In this document: positions 19,516 to 27,877 of the stretch, piece after piece
Position numbering within the stretch: position 1 is the stretch's first letter
How the letters are laid out: every line of letters starts with the position of its first letter
Assembly (NCBI RefSeq): GCF_000828675.1
Contig: NZ_AP014510.1
Location: 2,065,413 to 2,129,412 of the forward strand
Origin: Thermotoga profunda AZM34c06
GTDB lineage: Bacteria > Thermotogota > Thermotogae > Thermotogales > DSM-5069
DNA length: 64,000 nucleotides
Reading direction: 5' to 3'
Program-made: the position numbers and the translations under genes
The notes under the pieces: model-generated
The model's database searches: none
What the model saw: the letters and a program-made list of their open reading frames with translations, nothing else
What the model was told of the DNA's origin: nothing

Positions 19516-20199
19516 ATGCAAAGTATACCGCTCATTCAACAAGTATTGCGTTTAGGAAGTGCATTCTTACAAAATTTGATACTCTTACCATTTACTCTGA
19601 TTATGGGAATAGTCTTTGGATTTATAATTGCTCTTATTCGATACTACAGAATACCTGTATTATCTCAGTTTTCTGCTCTCGCAATTGAGGTTGTCAGAGG
19701 TTCACCGTTTTTGCTTTTAGTCTATGCTATTTATTTTGCTTTACCTTATTTTGGTATTGAACTACAAAGTTTTGAGACCGCAATTGTGGTTCTCACGATA
19801 ACAAGCACTGCTTACTTATCAGAAGTATTCAGGAGCGGTCTTTTGGCAATAGACAAGGGACAGTTTGAAGCTGCAGATGCACTTGGAATGTCATTTTCAG
19901 ACAAACTCTTTTTAATTATATTACCACAAGTTATTCGGATAACTCTTCCTTCAATAGTGGGACAAATAGTATTGACAATAAAAGATACATCCATAGTTTC
20001 TCTGATAGGCATGACAGAGATAGTTAGAACCTCAAGACAAATAATGCAAATAACTCTTGATCCTTTTACTGCCTTTCTTATTGTCGCGGGATATTTTGCG
20101 GTTGTTTGTTACCCACTAATATTAGTTTCAAGAAAACTGGAACAGAGAATGTTGGGAGGGAAAAAGAATGAATCAGCAGTTAGGCAGTTCAAAGCTTGA
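19516..20199 (+). CDS. Amino-acid ABC transporter, permease 2
   Basis: Second HisM/GlnP-type membrane subunit (227 aa). It has EVVRGSPFLLLVYAIYFALP and the EAA loop FEAADALGMSFSDKLFLIILP. It starts 16 nt after permease 1, and its 3' end overlaps the aminotransferase gene by 32 nt, tying metabolism to uptake. Confidence 0.94.
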   Translation: MQSIPLIQQVLRLGSAFLQNLILLPFTLIMGIVFGFIIALIRYYRIPVLSQFSALAIEVVRGSPFLLLVYAIYFALPYFGIELQSFETAIVVLTITSTAYLSEVFRSGLLAIDKGQFEAADALGMSFSDKLFLIILPQVIRITLPSIVGQIVLTIKDTSIVSLIGMTEIVRTSRQIMQITLDPFTAFLIVAGYFAVVCYPLILVSRKLEQRMLGGKKNESAVRQFKA

Positions 20200-21334
20200 A
20201 TATTTCAATCCCGATCCATTTTCATTTATCAGAGATTTACGCAAGAAACCATCTAGAAGTGAACTCATAGATCTTTCTATAGGCGCTCCAAATCGTCCAA
20301 CACCCACTTGGATAATTGAAACAATGAAAACCGCATTGAATGAAACTTCGTACCATACATACCCACCACAAAATGGTTCACCCGAGCTTAGAAAGGCCAT
20401 ATCCGACTGGTACAATAAACGTTTTAATGTTGATTTAGATCCGGAGAAAAATATTTTGATTACAGTTGGCATCAAGGAGATTGTTTTTAACGCACTACAA
20501 GCACTGATAAATCAAGGAGATGTTGTCTTATTACCAGATCCAGGTTATCCAACATATTATGATGCTTCAAATTTTGCAGGAGCTAGAATACTAACTTATG
20601 ATTCGAAAAAAAACTCACAAAAAATGCTTGAGGATATTGTAACGATACTGAATAAAAACAGAGTCAAGATAATAGTCATTAATTTCCCTTCAAACCCTGT
20701 TGGAACAGTAGTCAATCTGGAATTCTACAAAAAACTGTCTGCTGTTGCTGAAGATTATTCTTGTATTGTGATCAGCGATATACCTTATTATGAGATAACA
20801 TTTAACAATTCTATAGCACCAAGCTATTTACAAGGAAACTTATCCCTTAGAAATGCGATCGAGTATTTTGCTTTCTCAAAAACTTACAATATGGCTGGAT
20901 GGAGAATTGGAGCAGTTGTAGGTGATGAAAAAATCATTGATCTTCTCAAACTTTTTAAATCGAAGATCGACTCAAATGTTTTCTATCCAATCCAACTAGC
21001 TGCGGTCTCCGCGTTAAATAACACACCACAAGAATATTATGAAGATCTTCGAAAAGAGTATAAACTTAGAAGGGATACAATCGTCAATTATTTAGAGAAA
21101 TCTGGATTGAATTTTCATATGCCTGATGGTGCAATGTATGTATGGGTCAAAGCACCTCAGAATGAGACTTGTTGGTCTTTTGTCGAGAAATTATATCTAA
21201 ATACAGGTGTCTTAACAGTTCCGGGTATAGCCTACGGTCCTTCTGGAAAAGATCAAATAAGATTGGGGCTGGTTCAAGAAGTTGACATTTTAAAAGAAGC
21301 TGGCGAACGTATCTTAAAATACCTCTCAAAATAA
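20168..21334 (+). CDS. PLP-dependent class I aminotransferase (DapL/AspC-like)
   Basis: Cytosolic fold-type I aminotransferase of 388 aa. The substrate-site segment IDLSIGAPNRPTP, the Asn/Pro motif NFPSNPVGTV, the PLP lysine in FAFSKTYNMAGWRIGA and the arginine in IRLGL are all seen. The overall look is that of the LL-diaminopimelate/aspartate aminotransferase group, but the amino donor cannot be told from sequence. It overlaps the permease and is followed by a DapA-family gene, so it probably acts on the imported amino acid or its keto product. Confidence 0.88.
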   Translation: MNQQLGSSKLEYFNPDPFSFIRDLRKKPSRSELIDLSIGAPNRPTPTWIIETMKTALNETSYHTYPPQNGSPELRKAISDWYNKRFNVDLDPEKNILITVGIKEIVFNALQALINQGDVVLLPDPGYPTYYDASNFAGARILTYDSKKNSQKMLEDIVTILNKNRVKIIVINFPSNPVGTVVNLEFYKKLSAVAEDYSCIVISDIPYYEITFNNSIAPSYLQGNLSLRNAIEYFAFSKTYNMAGWRIGAVVGDEKIIDLLKLFKSKIDSNVFYPIQLAAVSALNNTPQEYYEDLRKEYKLRRDTIVNYLEKSGLNFHMPDGAMYVWVKAPQNETCWSFVEKLYLNTGVLTVPGIAYGPSGKDQIRLGLVQEVDILKEAGERILKYLSK

Positions 21335-21394
21335 CAAAAAACTTGAAGGAAATCAAGATCGATATATTAAGATAAGAAAAGAGGAGGTTCAACA

Positions 21395-22300
21395 ATGAAA
21401 AAACTCTCTGGTGTGACTGTAGCGGCTTTGACGCCATTGACAGAAGATGGAACACGAGTTGACCATGGAGCAATAAATGAATATGTCGATTTTCTCATTC
21501 AAAAAGGCGTTCATGGCATCTTCGCTCTTGGTACGACAGGTGAAGGTTTGCTTTTAACAGTGGAAGAAAGAAAAGCGGCATTGGAGAGCTTCATCAAAGC
21601 TGTTAATGGTAGAGCTATTCTCATAGCGCATTGTGGTGCTCTTAGGATTGAAGAAGTAAAAGAATTATTGGATCATGCAAAATCATCTGGTGCAGATGGC
21701 GCTGCAATAGTATCACCTTTTTACTATAAATATCGTTCAGATGAGATCATTGAGTTTTTCTCAAGAGCCACGGAGAGTGTGAAAGACTTTCCAATATATC
21801 TTTACAATATACCTGGTCTGACCGGAAACTGGATAACTTCAAAGATGGCAAATCAAATTTGCAAGAAAAATCCCAATATCATTGGTATCAAAGATAGCAG
21901 TGGAGATTTATTGCATGTACTTTCTTTGATAAATGATACTCCTCAAGATTTCGAAGTAGTTGTAGGTTGCGATAGAGCTTTTTTGACTGTACTTCAAATG
22001 GGTGCAAAAGGTTGTGTTTCAGGTCCCGCAGCAGTTTTCCCCGAATTTTTTGTAAAACTGTACGAGCAATTTAAAAGAGGCGATGTCGAAGGAGCAAGAC
22101 AAACTCAAAGAAAACTCACAAAGGTTTCACTTGCTTTAGGAGATGGAGCGAGTATCCCAATGCTCAAAACAGCACTCAAATGGCGTGGCTTGAAAATGGG
22201 AGGGTGCAGAACGCCGCTGAAACTGTTGGAGAAATCCGAACAAGAACAATTTAAAAACTCCATGGATAGAATTTTAGAAGAAGTAGATCTGAATTGGTGA
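21395..22300 (+). CDS. DapA/N-acetylneuraminate-lyase-family aldolase
   Basis: Class I (Schiff-base) TIM-barrel lyase/synthase of 301 aa. Present are the GTTGEG motif (residues about 47-52), the catalytic tyrosine in IYLYNIPG and the Schiff-base lysine in IGIKDSSGDL. This family includes dihydrodipicolinate synthase, sialate lyase and 2-keto-3-deoxy-acid aldolases; the exact reaction is unclear. Its place after an aminotransferase at the end of an amino-acid importer operon argues for amino-acid or keto-acid metabolism. A terminator follows directly. Confidence 0.88.
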   Translation: MKKLSGVTVAALTPLTEDGTRVDHGAINEYVDFLIQKGVHGIFALGTTGEGLLLTVEERKAALESFIKAVNGRAILIAHCGALRIEEVKELLDHAKSSGADGAAIVSPFYYKYRSDEIIEFFSRATESVKDFPIYLYNIPGLTGNWITSKMANQICKKNPNIIGIKDSSGDLLHVLSLINDTPQDFEVVVGCDRAFLTVLQMGAKGCVSGPAAVFPEFFVKLYEQFKRGDVEGARQTQRKLTKVSLALGDGASIPMLKTALKWRGLKMGGCRTPLKLLEKSEQEQFKNSMDRILEEVDLNW

Positions 22301-22301
22301 A

Positions 22302-22327
22302 AAGCGGGCTCAGTAGCCCGCTTTTTT
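22302..22327. terminator. Bidirectional terminator, dapA-like / xer
   Basis: Nine-bp stem AAGCGGGCT / AGCCCGCTT, CAGT loop, then TTTT. The xer stop codon lies within the stem on the opposite strand. Confidence 0.88.
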
Positions 22328-23137
22328 GAGACTTTCTTTCATATCATTGATAGTAACCCTTAGATATCTTTCCGTAGTAGCAAGGCTTGCATGACCCAGG
22401 AATTCTTGAACAATTCTCAAATTGACACCTTTTTTGAGAAGGACAGTTGCAGCCGTATGTCGTAAGGTATGAGGTGAAATGTTTTTGATGTGAGCTTTTT
22501 TTGCTAATTGTTTGAGTAAATAAGCTACTCCATGAATTGATAGAGGTTTACCAGTATTGTTTTTCAACAAATAATCATCTTCCGATAAGCAGGATATGAT
22601 TCTGAATATGTAAGACTTTAATTTACTCGGTACAGGTACAACTCTCATTTTCCGTCCTTTGCCATTTATCAATATATAATCTTCTTTTAGATTGATATGA
22701 GATACTTTCAGCGAAATCAGTTCGCTCACCCTCAATCCAGCAAATCCACCAAGTCCAACTATGAGAACTAATCTGTAATCTTTGTCAAACATCCTTGTCG
22801 CAACTTTCCATAACTTTGAGAATTCTTGTTCTGAAAGGGCTTTTGGTATACTAAAGGATCTTCCTTTTATTCTGAGTTTATCCTTTAGTTTTAACAAAAG
22901 ATGAGGATGAGTCTCTTCAAGAAATCTCCTGATCGCTGAATAATACAAATTGACAGTTGCTGGTTTGTGCCCATCCGCAACTTTTCGTGCCCAGGATAAT
23001 ATACTCTCTTCATCGATTACATCTATATCCTGGAGTAATTTTTTTATCACCGACAAATAAGCAGTAACTGTAAGTGAGCTTAGTTTTTGAGTTCTCAAGA
23101 TCGTTTCAAACCTCTCAAACAAATCAGATTTGTCCAT
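22310..23137 (-). CDS. Tyrosine site-specific recombinase, XerC/XerD family
   Basis: Strand-exchange recombinase of 275 aa, probably the chromosome-dimer-resolving enzyme. A SAM-like N-terminal core-binding domain is followed by the catalytic domain. It has Arg in GLRVSELISL, the HTLRHTAA box, the His in LGHASLATTERY and the nucleophilic Tyr of the same segment. ATG 23137 is chosen because AGGAGGTT lies just upstream; an in-frame extension to 23227 has no ribosome site. No att sites or phage genes surround it. Confidence 0.92.
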   Translation of the reverse strand: MDKSDLFERFETILRTQKLSSLTVTAYLSVIKKLLQDIDVIDEESILSWARKVADGHKPATVNLYYSAIRRFLEETHPHLLLKLKDKLRIKGRSFSIPKALSEQEFSKLWKVATRMFDKDYRLVLIVGLGGFAGLRVSELISLKVSHINLKEDYILINGKGRKMRVVPVPSKLKSYIFRIISCLSEDDYLLKNNTGKPLSIHGVAYLLKQLAKKAHIKNISPHTLRHTAATVLLKKGVNLRIVQEFLGHASLATTERYLRVTINDMKESLKKAGY

Positions 23138-23266
23138 CTTTTGACATAACCTCCTCCTGCAGAAAACTTTTTTCTGTGTAAAAAATGTCTGCTCAAGACA
23201 AGCATAATATTCTAAAACAAAATTCACTATTAACTTTAAAAAAAGGAAAAAATGATGTATCTAAAT

Positions 23267-23454
23267 AATGATGATTATTGATAGTTATACTGTTAATTTT
23301 AATGCGCTCTTGGCGCGTTTTTATCATCAGATTGATTTTTATACTCAATTATAGCTCAACTCCAGGTTTGTTTTCAATCTGCGATAGTAACCTTACCCAA
23401 TGAATATCTATGTTCCAAAACATCATTTTGAAGAGAATATCAATAATCATCATT
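23267..23454. repeat. Inverted repeat, 17-bp perfect arms, 154-nt spacer
   Basis: Left arm 23267-23283 (AATGATGATTATTGATA) and right arm 23438-23454 are exact reverse complements. They sit in the xer/HD-GYP intergenic region. They could be paired protein-binding sites or the long stem of a transcript; nothing between them looks like a transposase. Confidence 0.8.
23301..23325 (+). terminator. Orphan terminator-like hairpin
   Basis: AATGCGC / GCGCGTT (one G-U pair) with a TCTTG loop and a run of T. It points in the plus direction although no plus-strand gene precedes it within 950 nt, so it may end a short untranslated transcript. Confidence 0.4.
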
Positions 23455-23490
23455 CTTTTTATGGTTATATTTGGACGAAAGGAGATAGTC

Positions 23491-24462
23491 ATGAAAATCG
23501 TTTTTCTCGGTAAAAACCACGATTTTGAGCAGATACTTAAATCTTACCGTGATGCGAATCATACCCTTGTTCTTATTAAAAACATTAAGGATGCTTATGA
23601 ATTTTTCCACCAACACTCAAAATCCTGTAGATTAGTCGTAATCGATTCGAATTCACTGAATAGTGATTATTTTCCACTAATTCAGCTAATTAGAAAGAAC
23701 TCTTCGTCCTTTGTAAACCCTTATATAGTTATAATAGATAACACTAAAAGCAACTTGGCATTGAAAATTGGCGCTGATGCAATTTATGATCAATTACCAG
23801 ATGAAAAGGAATTGAATTTACTTCTCCAAAATGTGCAATTTTCGCTGAATTTAGATGCCATCATAGAGCATGCGGTGAATATGATGCAAATCAAGGACAA
23901 TCCTACCTTTGAACACTGTAGGAGTACAGCAAAGATTTCCTCAGCACTCGCTAGTTTATATCTTCAATCCCTTGCCAAAAAAGATATAGAATGGCACAGA
24001 AATTTGAAGATAGCAGCATTATTACACGATACAGGAAAAATACTTGTTCCTGAATCTATTTTACAGAAGCCAGCCAGGTTAACCGACGAAGAATTCAAAA
24101 TGATGAAAAATCATACAAAATTGGGCAGTGAGTTATTCAGAAAGGTTTCAGATATCTCTTCAAAAGAAGTATTTTCTATGTGTGCCAAGGTGTGTCTTTA
24201 TCATCACGAAAAATTTGATGGCACTGGTTATCCAGAGGGCTTGAAGGGTGATCAAATACCATTAGAAGCCAGAATTGTATCGATAGCCGATGTCTTTGAT
24301 GCACTTACATCGAACAGACATTACAGAAGCGCTTACACATTTGAAAAAGCTTTTCAAATCATGAAAGACGATGAAAAAGGGCATTTTGACCCCAAATTAC
24401 TCGATTTGTTTTTAAACAACGCGGATTTATTCTATCAGATGAAATTAGAAAGTGAGTTGTGA
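23491..24462 (+). CDS. HD-GYP phosphodiesterase with degenerate receiver domain
   Basis: Likely hydrolyses cyclic-di-GMP. Residues 1-120 look like a response-regulator receiver, but the N-terminal acidic pair is missing and the usual Lys-Pro is altered, so it may be phosphorylation-independent. Residues about 130-310 form an HD-GYP domain with HDTGKILVPESIL, YHHEKFDGTGYP and ARIVSIADVFDALT. ATG 23491 follows AAAGGAG by 6 nt, giving 323 aa. No sensor kinase or GGDEF gene is nearby. Confidence 0.9.
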   Translation: MKIVFLGKNHDFEQILKSYRDANHTLVLIKNIKDAYEFFHQHSKSCRLVVIDSNSLNSDYFPLIQLIRKNSSSFVNPYIVIIDNTKSNLALKIGADAIYDQLPDEKELNLLLQNVQFSLNLDAIIEHAVNMMQIKDNPTFEHCRSTAKISSALASLYLQSLAKKDIEWHRNLKIAALLHDTGKILVPESILQKPARLTDEEFKMMKNHTKLGSELFRKVSDISSKEVFSMCAKVCLYHHEKFDGTGYPEGLKGDQIPLEARIVSIADVFDALTSNRHYRSAYTFEKAFQIMKDDEKGHFDPKLLDLFLNNADLFYQMKLESEL

Positions 24463-24523
24463 AAGATCTCTTGGAGTATACAAAAATGAAATGAACGCTG
24501 TTTTTCTATCATTCTGATTATTT

Positions 24524-25117
24524 TTACAAGGGAATCTCAAATGACATCCTCTCAAAATGAAATTCACTATGAGCAAATTTGATCTTTCCTTCACCAATCT
24601 TTTCAAAACCCACTTTGCGATACAGAGCTTTTGCAGGTTCATTTTGTTTTTCAACATCGAGCATTATTTTTTTACACCCTTGTTGTTTTGCAATTTCAAA
24701 GGTATACTCAATGAGCTTTCTACCTAAACCCATCGATCTAAACTTTGGATAGACTGCTATATTGCTCAGATAAAACTCGCCTTTTGAATGTTTACCCAAG
24801 ACACGGTTGATTTTAATCAAGGTTAAAAGCCTCCAAAAGCCTATTTCTTTTAATATCAATCTTCCTGTGTTGATCCTGCAAATTCTTGCGTAGTCGTAAG
24901 AGTAACCAACTATCACTCCAAAGATCTCTTTCTCAACCAATCCAAACCATGTACATTCGTGACTGAAAAGGTTTTTTGGCTGAAGAAAGAGCTTTTGGAG
25001 CATCTGATTAACTTGTTTCCCAAAGGCATTTTCAAGAAAATCTTTGCCTGTCATGAGAACAAGCTGGACAAAATCATTGGCATTAAACCTATCTGCTTTG
25101 ATAAGTTCTGTATACAA
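24524..25117 (-). CDS. GNAT-family N-acetyltransferase
   Basis: Acetyl-CoA-dependent transferase of 197 aa. The acetyl-CoA-binding segment YLSNIAVYPKFRSMGLGRKL (R/Q-x-x-G-x-G/A type) is intact, followed by EKQNEPAKALYRKVGFEKIG typical of RimI-like enzymes. The first 100 residues are family-unspecific. The acceptor is unknown. The TTG start at 25117 has GGGGG upstream. It is a monocistronic gene converging on the HD-GYP gene. Confidence 0.88.
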   Translation of the reverse strand: MYTELIKADRFNANDFVQLVLMTGKDFLENAFGKQVNQMLQKLFLQPKNLFSHECTWFGLVEKEIFGVIVGYSYDYARICRINTGRLILKEIGFWRLLTLIKINRVLGKHSKGEFYLSNIAVYPKFRSMGLGRKLIEYTFEIAKQQGCKKIMLDVEKQNEPAKALYRKVGFEKIGEGKIKFAHSEFHFERMSFEIPL

Positions 25118-25225
25118 GAAATTTTCCCCCGTGAAGAGTATACTCTTTTAGTAGAGTTTACAGATTCAACGAAGGTTTTGTACGTTATAGAATAGAAATA
25201 ACAAAGAAGCCTTGGAGGTGGTTGA

Positions 25226-25711
25226 ATGAATTTGGAAATCGTTCAAATTGATATTCCAGAGGGTGCGAATGTCATAATAGGGCATTCTCATTTCATCAAA
25301 ACTGTCGAAGATTTATATGAAGTAATAGTGACTACAAATCCAAATATGAAATTTGGTCTTGCATTTAATGAGGCAAGTGGTCCATGTTTGATAAGATACG
25401 AAGGTAACGACCAAAAACTAATCGACACAGCAATTGAGAATGCAAAAAGAATTGGCGCTGGGCATCTATTTGTTTTGGTGATTAAAGATGGATATCCAAT
25501 CAACATACTCAATCAGATAAAGAACACCCAAGAAGTCTGTAGAATCTTTGCTGCTACTGCAAATCCACTTCAAATAGTAGTTGTACAAACAGACCAAGGG
25601 AGAGCAGTTCTCGGTGTTGTAGATGGCTTTTCAGTCAAAGGTGTAGAATCAGAGAAAGATAGAGAATGGAGACATAACTTTTTAAGACAGATCACAAAGT
25701 ACAAAAAATAG
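25226..25711 (+). CDS. Adenosine-specific kinase family (DUF355/PF04008)
   Basis: A small, highly conserved archaeal/thermophile protein of 161 aa. A crystallised archaeal member was proposed to bind and phosphorylate adenosine. The signature runs through [20 protein letters not shown] and [13 protein letters not shown]. The physiological role is uncertain. ATG 25226 follows GGAGGTGG. It is monocistronic and ends at a clear hairpin. Confidence 0.85.
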   Translation: MNLEIVQIDIPEGANVIIGHSHFIKTVEDLYEVIVTTNPNMKFGLAFNEASGPCLIRYEGNDQKLIDTAIENAKRIGAGHLFVLVIKDGYPINILNQIKNTQEVCRIFAATANPLQIVVVQTDQGRAVLGVVDGFSVKGVESEKDREWRHNFLRQITKYKK

Positions 25712-25738
25712 CTGGCTAATGCCAGCTATTATCTTACT
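25708..25738. terminator. Bidirectional terminator
   Basis: Nine-bp stem ATAGCTGGC / GCCAGCTAT with a TAAT loop. On the minus strand it is followed by TTTTTT, making it a strong terminator for the seven-repeat protein; on the plus strand it closes the kinase-family gene. Confidence 0.85.
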
Positions 25739-26976
25739 TTCACAAGTAAGATATCTCCGCCACCATGTGATCTTGCTCTCAGGCCGGCGACATACGAATA
25801 AGACACACCTGCAACAAGATATCCATCACCAGAGACCTGCAAGGCATAGGCAATTTCATCCATATCATCGCCAAGACATTTTTGCCAAACAAGATTCCCT
25901 TTTTTGTCTGTCTTGATTAACCAATAATCACTTCCACGGTGCTTTTGAACTATATCACCGTCATCAGACCACGTCGTACCAATTAAGACATATCCATCGT
26001 CGGTCTCAATTAATTTCTGTGCTATATCATCAGAGCTCCCACCATATGTTTTCAAAAACTCCTGATTGCCATCTATATCGAATTTTGTCAGCACAAAATC
26101 ACCCATACGAGATTCACCTGTTATTTCCTTAGACCAACTCACTCCGCAAACTGCAAAACCTCCATCTTTCGTTGAAATAATGTTAGTTGCCTGATCCCAA
26201 TCACTTCCTCCAACAGTTTTTTGCCACAGAAGTTCACCCATTCGTGAAATTCTCACAAACCACATATCAGATGAGCCATTGTTGAATATATCTCTGTCGT
26301 GAGATTTTGTCATACCAACAACAACATAGCCATCTTGTAATTTTGTCAAACCAAAGGCTGTGTCCCAGTCACTCCCACCAAAAGTCTTATCCCACAAAAC
26401 ATTTCCTTGATAGTCTGTTTTGATGACCCAAAAATCTTCAGAGCCATTAACGGTTGTATATCCTGCAAGAACATAACCGTCATCTTCGATTACGTCAAAA
26501 GCCGTCTCATAACCCTTCGTTCCATAACATTTTTTCCATTCAAGATTTCCTTCGCCGTTATACTTCAAAAGCCAAATATCCTGTCCACCAAACTGTGAGG
26601 GAAAGTCACCATCTTGAGAGTCACTGATTATCGTCACAACAAAACCCCCATCTTTCGTTGCTTTAACACAAATCGCGCCATCAGTGCCACTGCCACCGAG
26701 TTCCTTTTGCCATAACAATTTTCCATCTTTTGACAGTTTAATCACCAGAGCATTTTGATCACCATATTCTTTCAATGAACTGGTCCATCCAACAACAACG
26801 ATCCCATCTGAAAGTACAGTCATATTGTAAGCTATGTCCCTTGAGATCTTTCCTATAAACCCAAGCCATTGGATACTGTCTTTTTTGGTAGATCTCTCAT
26901 ATGGAATGGCAAAGATCATCAATATCACGAATATTCCCGTGATTATCGCAGTCCAAAGTGGAGAAACCTTTCCCAT
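25729..26976 (-). CDS. Membrane-anchored seven-repeat beta-propeller protein
   Basis: 415 aa with one N-terminal transmembrane helix (residues about 8-24), then seven copies of a roughly 50-residue unit. Each has a core of the form LW-K--GG---D-A, DGG/DGY-V-G-T-S, D-WL-K, which should fold as one complete seven-bladed propeller outside the cell. A typical unit is NVLWDKTFGGSDWDTAF. There is no catalytic motif; such proteins usually bind ligands or other envelope proteins. The outside location is inferred from the anchor. It is monocistronic. Confidence 0.85.
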   Translation of the reverse strand: MGKVSPLWTAIITGIFVILMIFAIPYERSTKKDSIQWLGFIGKISRDIAYNMTVLSDGIVVVGWTSSLKEYGDQNALVIKLSKDGKLLWQKELGGSGTDGAICVKATKDGGFVVTIISDSQDGDFPSQFGGQDIWLLKYNGEGNLEWKKCYGTKGYETAFDVIEDDGYVLAGYTTVNGSEDFWVIKTDYQGNVLWDKTFGGSDWDTAFGLTKLQDGYVVVGMTKSHDRDIFNNGSSDMWFVRISRMGELLWQKTVGGSDWDQATNIISTKDGGFAVCGVSWSKEITGESRMGDFVLTKFDIDGNQEFLKTYGGSSDDIAQKLIETDDGYVLIGTTWSDDGDIVQKHRGSDYWLIKTDKKGNLVWQKCLGDDMDEIAYALQVSGDGYLVAGVSYSYVAGLRARSHGGGDILLVKVR

Positions 26977-27110
26977 AAAATCACCCCTTTACAATAATAA
27001 CTCACCAAAAATTTTTGTACCCTTTTATCAAAATTCCTTACATAAAGCTTATTATTATTGAGATATATTTTATATATAAAATCACAACCTCAAAAATATT
27101 CAAAAGACAC

Positions 27111-27139
27111 TTGACAATTTTTAAATACCATGATAAACT
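27111..27139 (+). promoter_or_regulatory. Promoter of 55-aa protein gene
   Basis: TTGACA (27111-27116), 17-nt spacer, TAAACT (27134-27139), 20 nt before the ATG, with CGGAGGTG between. Confidence 0.6.
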
Positions 27140-27159
27140 TTTTCTCGGAGGTGGGAATC

Positions 27160-27327
27160 ATGTTGGAGTATTTAATAGCAAAGGCAAGGCTTGATGAACT
27201 ACTAAGAGAAGCTGAGGCCGAGAGAACACTCAAACAGGCAAAAAAGCAAATCAAGGTTATCAAGGGATCAAACGTAGAGGATCAAAAGGCTGATGAACAC
27301 TCAAAACGCTCGAAGGTTCGTGTTTAA
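27160..27327 (+). CDS. 55-aa charged helical protein
   Basis: MLEYLIAKARLDELLREAEA followed by a very Lys/Arg-rich tail. It is predicted almost wholly helical, amphipathic at the N-terminus and basic at the C-terminus. It has its own consensus promoter and an excellent ribosome site, so it is probably a real, well-expressed gene. I do not recognise a family; a nucleic-acid-binding or ribosome-associated role would fit the charge but is speculation. Its end overlaps the flavodoxin stop by 4 nt on the opposite strand. Confidence 0.65.
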   Translation: MLEYLIAKARLDELLREAEAERTLKQAKKQIKVIKGSNVEDQKADEHSKRSKVRV

Positions 27328-27791
27328 ATCAACAAATTCCGCGCGAACTCATCTATTTTTTCAACTCTCACACCAAGCCGTGGCTTGGTATTTTTTTCAA
27401 TATTCTTGAGTATAAACCTGTATAGAAAATTCATTCTTTGGTAGTTCAGCTCACCTCCGAAGAAATCCTTTACTTTGACCATGTTTAGAAAATCTTTGTC
27501 AAAATTACTGTTCAAATATCGATCAAACTGTTCACTGAGCATACACAAGTAGATGCCAAGTTTTTTATTTTTCAGTGCTTCTAAATTCTGTGTGGTGAAT
27601 TTTCTAATCTTTTTGCTCACATGACCAGCATGAACATAACTACCTATTACCACACAGTCATAGTCTTGAAGGTTCGGCAACTTTTGCTTTGAAATATTCA
27701 CCAAATCAACGTTTCCGAGTTTTTCGGCGAGTAATTTCGCACATTTTTCAACCGTCCCTGTGTATGAATCATAAACAATGAGAGTTTTCGT
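27324..27791 (-). CDS. Flavodoxin-domain protein (HemG-like), apparent ACG start
   Basis: FMN-binding electron carrier or oxidoreductase of about 155 aa. The true N-terminus reads (T)KTLIVYDSYTGTVEKCAKLL, giving the flavodoxin phosphate loop S-Y-T-G-T. VVIGSYVHAGHVSKKIRKF matches the flavodoxin_5/protoporphyrinogen-oxidase group. The codon in the start position is ACG at 27791, exactly 7 nt after GGAGG, and the frame closes upstream without any ATG, GTG or TTG. An internal start at 27704 would delete the FMN loop. It is either a non-standard start or a recent ATG-to-ACG change. Confidence 0.72.
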   Translation of the reverse strand, partial: TKTLIVYDSYTGTVEKCAKLLAEKLGNVDLVNISKQKLPNLQDYDCVVIGSYVHAGHVSKKIRKFTTQNLEALKNKKLGIYLCMLSEQFDRYLNSNFDKDFLNMVKVKDFFGGELNYQRMNFLYRFILKNIEKNTKPRLGVRVEKIDEFARNLLI

Positions 27792-27877
27792 ATAATCACC
27801 TCCACAGCAATTATACTCTTCAAATTAGTTAATGTTATAATCTTTACGATTACATGTTGCTCAAAGAGGGGTTATCG

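Larger units (their letters stand above)
23138..23490. other. Intergenic region with 17-bp inverted repeat
   Basis: A 353-nt gap without a convincing gene between divergent xer and the HD-GYP gene. It contains a 17-nt perfect inverted repeat (23267-23283 and 23438-23454) enclosing a terminator-like hairpin at 23301-23324. An in-frame extension of the HD-GYP gene to 23410 has no ribosome site. Confidence 0.7.

Noticed and set aside
22310-23137. Phage or integron integrase marking a mobile element
   Set aside because: Length and motifs fit a housekeeping XerC/D, and no att duplications, phage genes or composition change surround it. The tRNA-Val is 16 kb away and intact.
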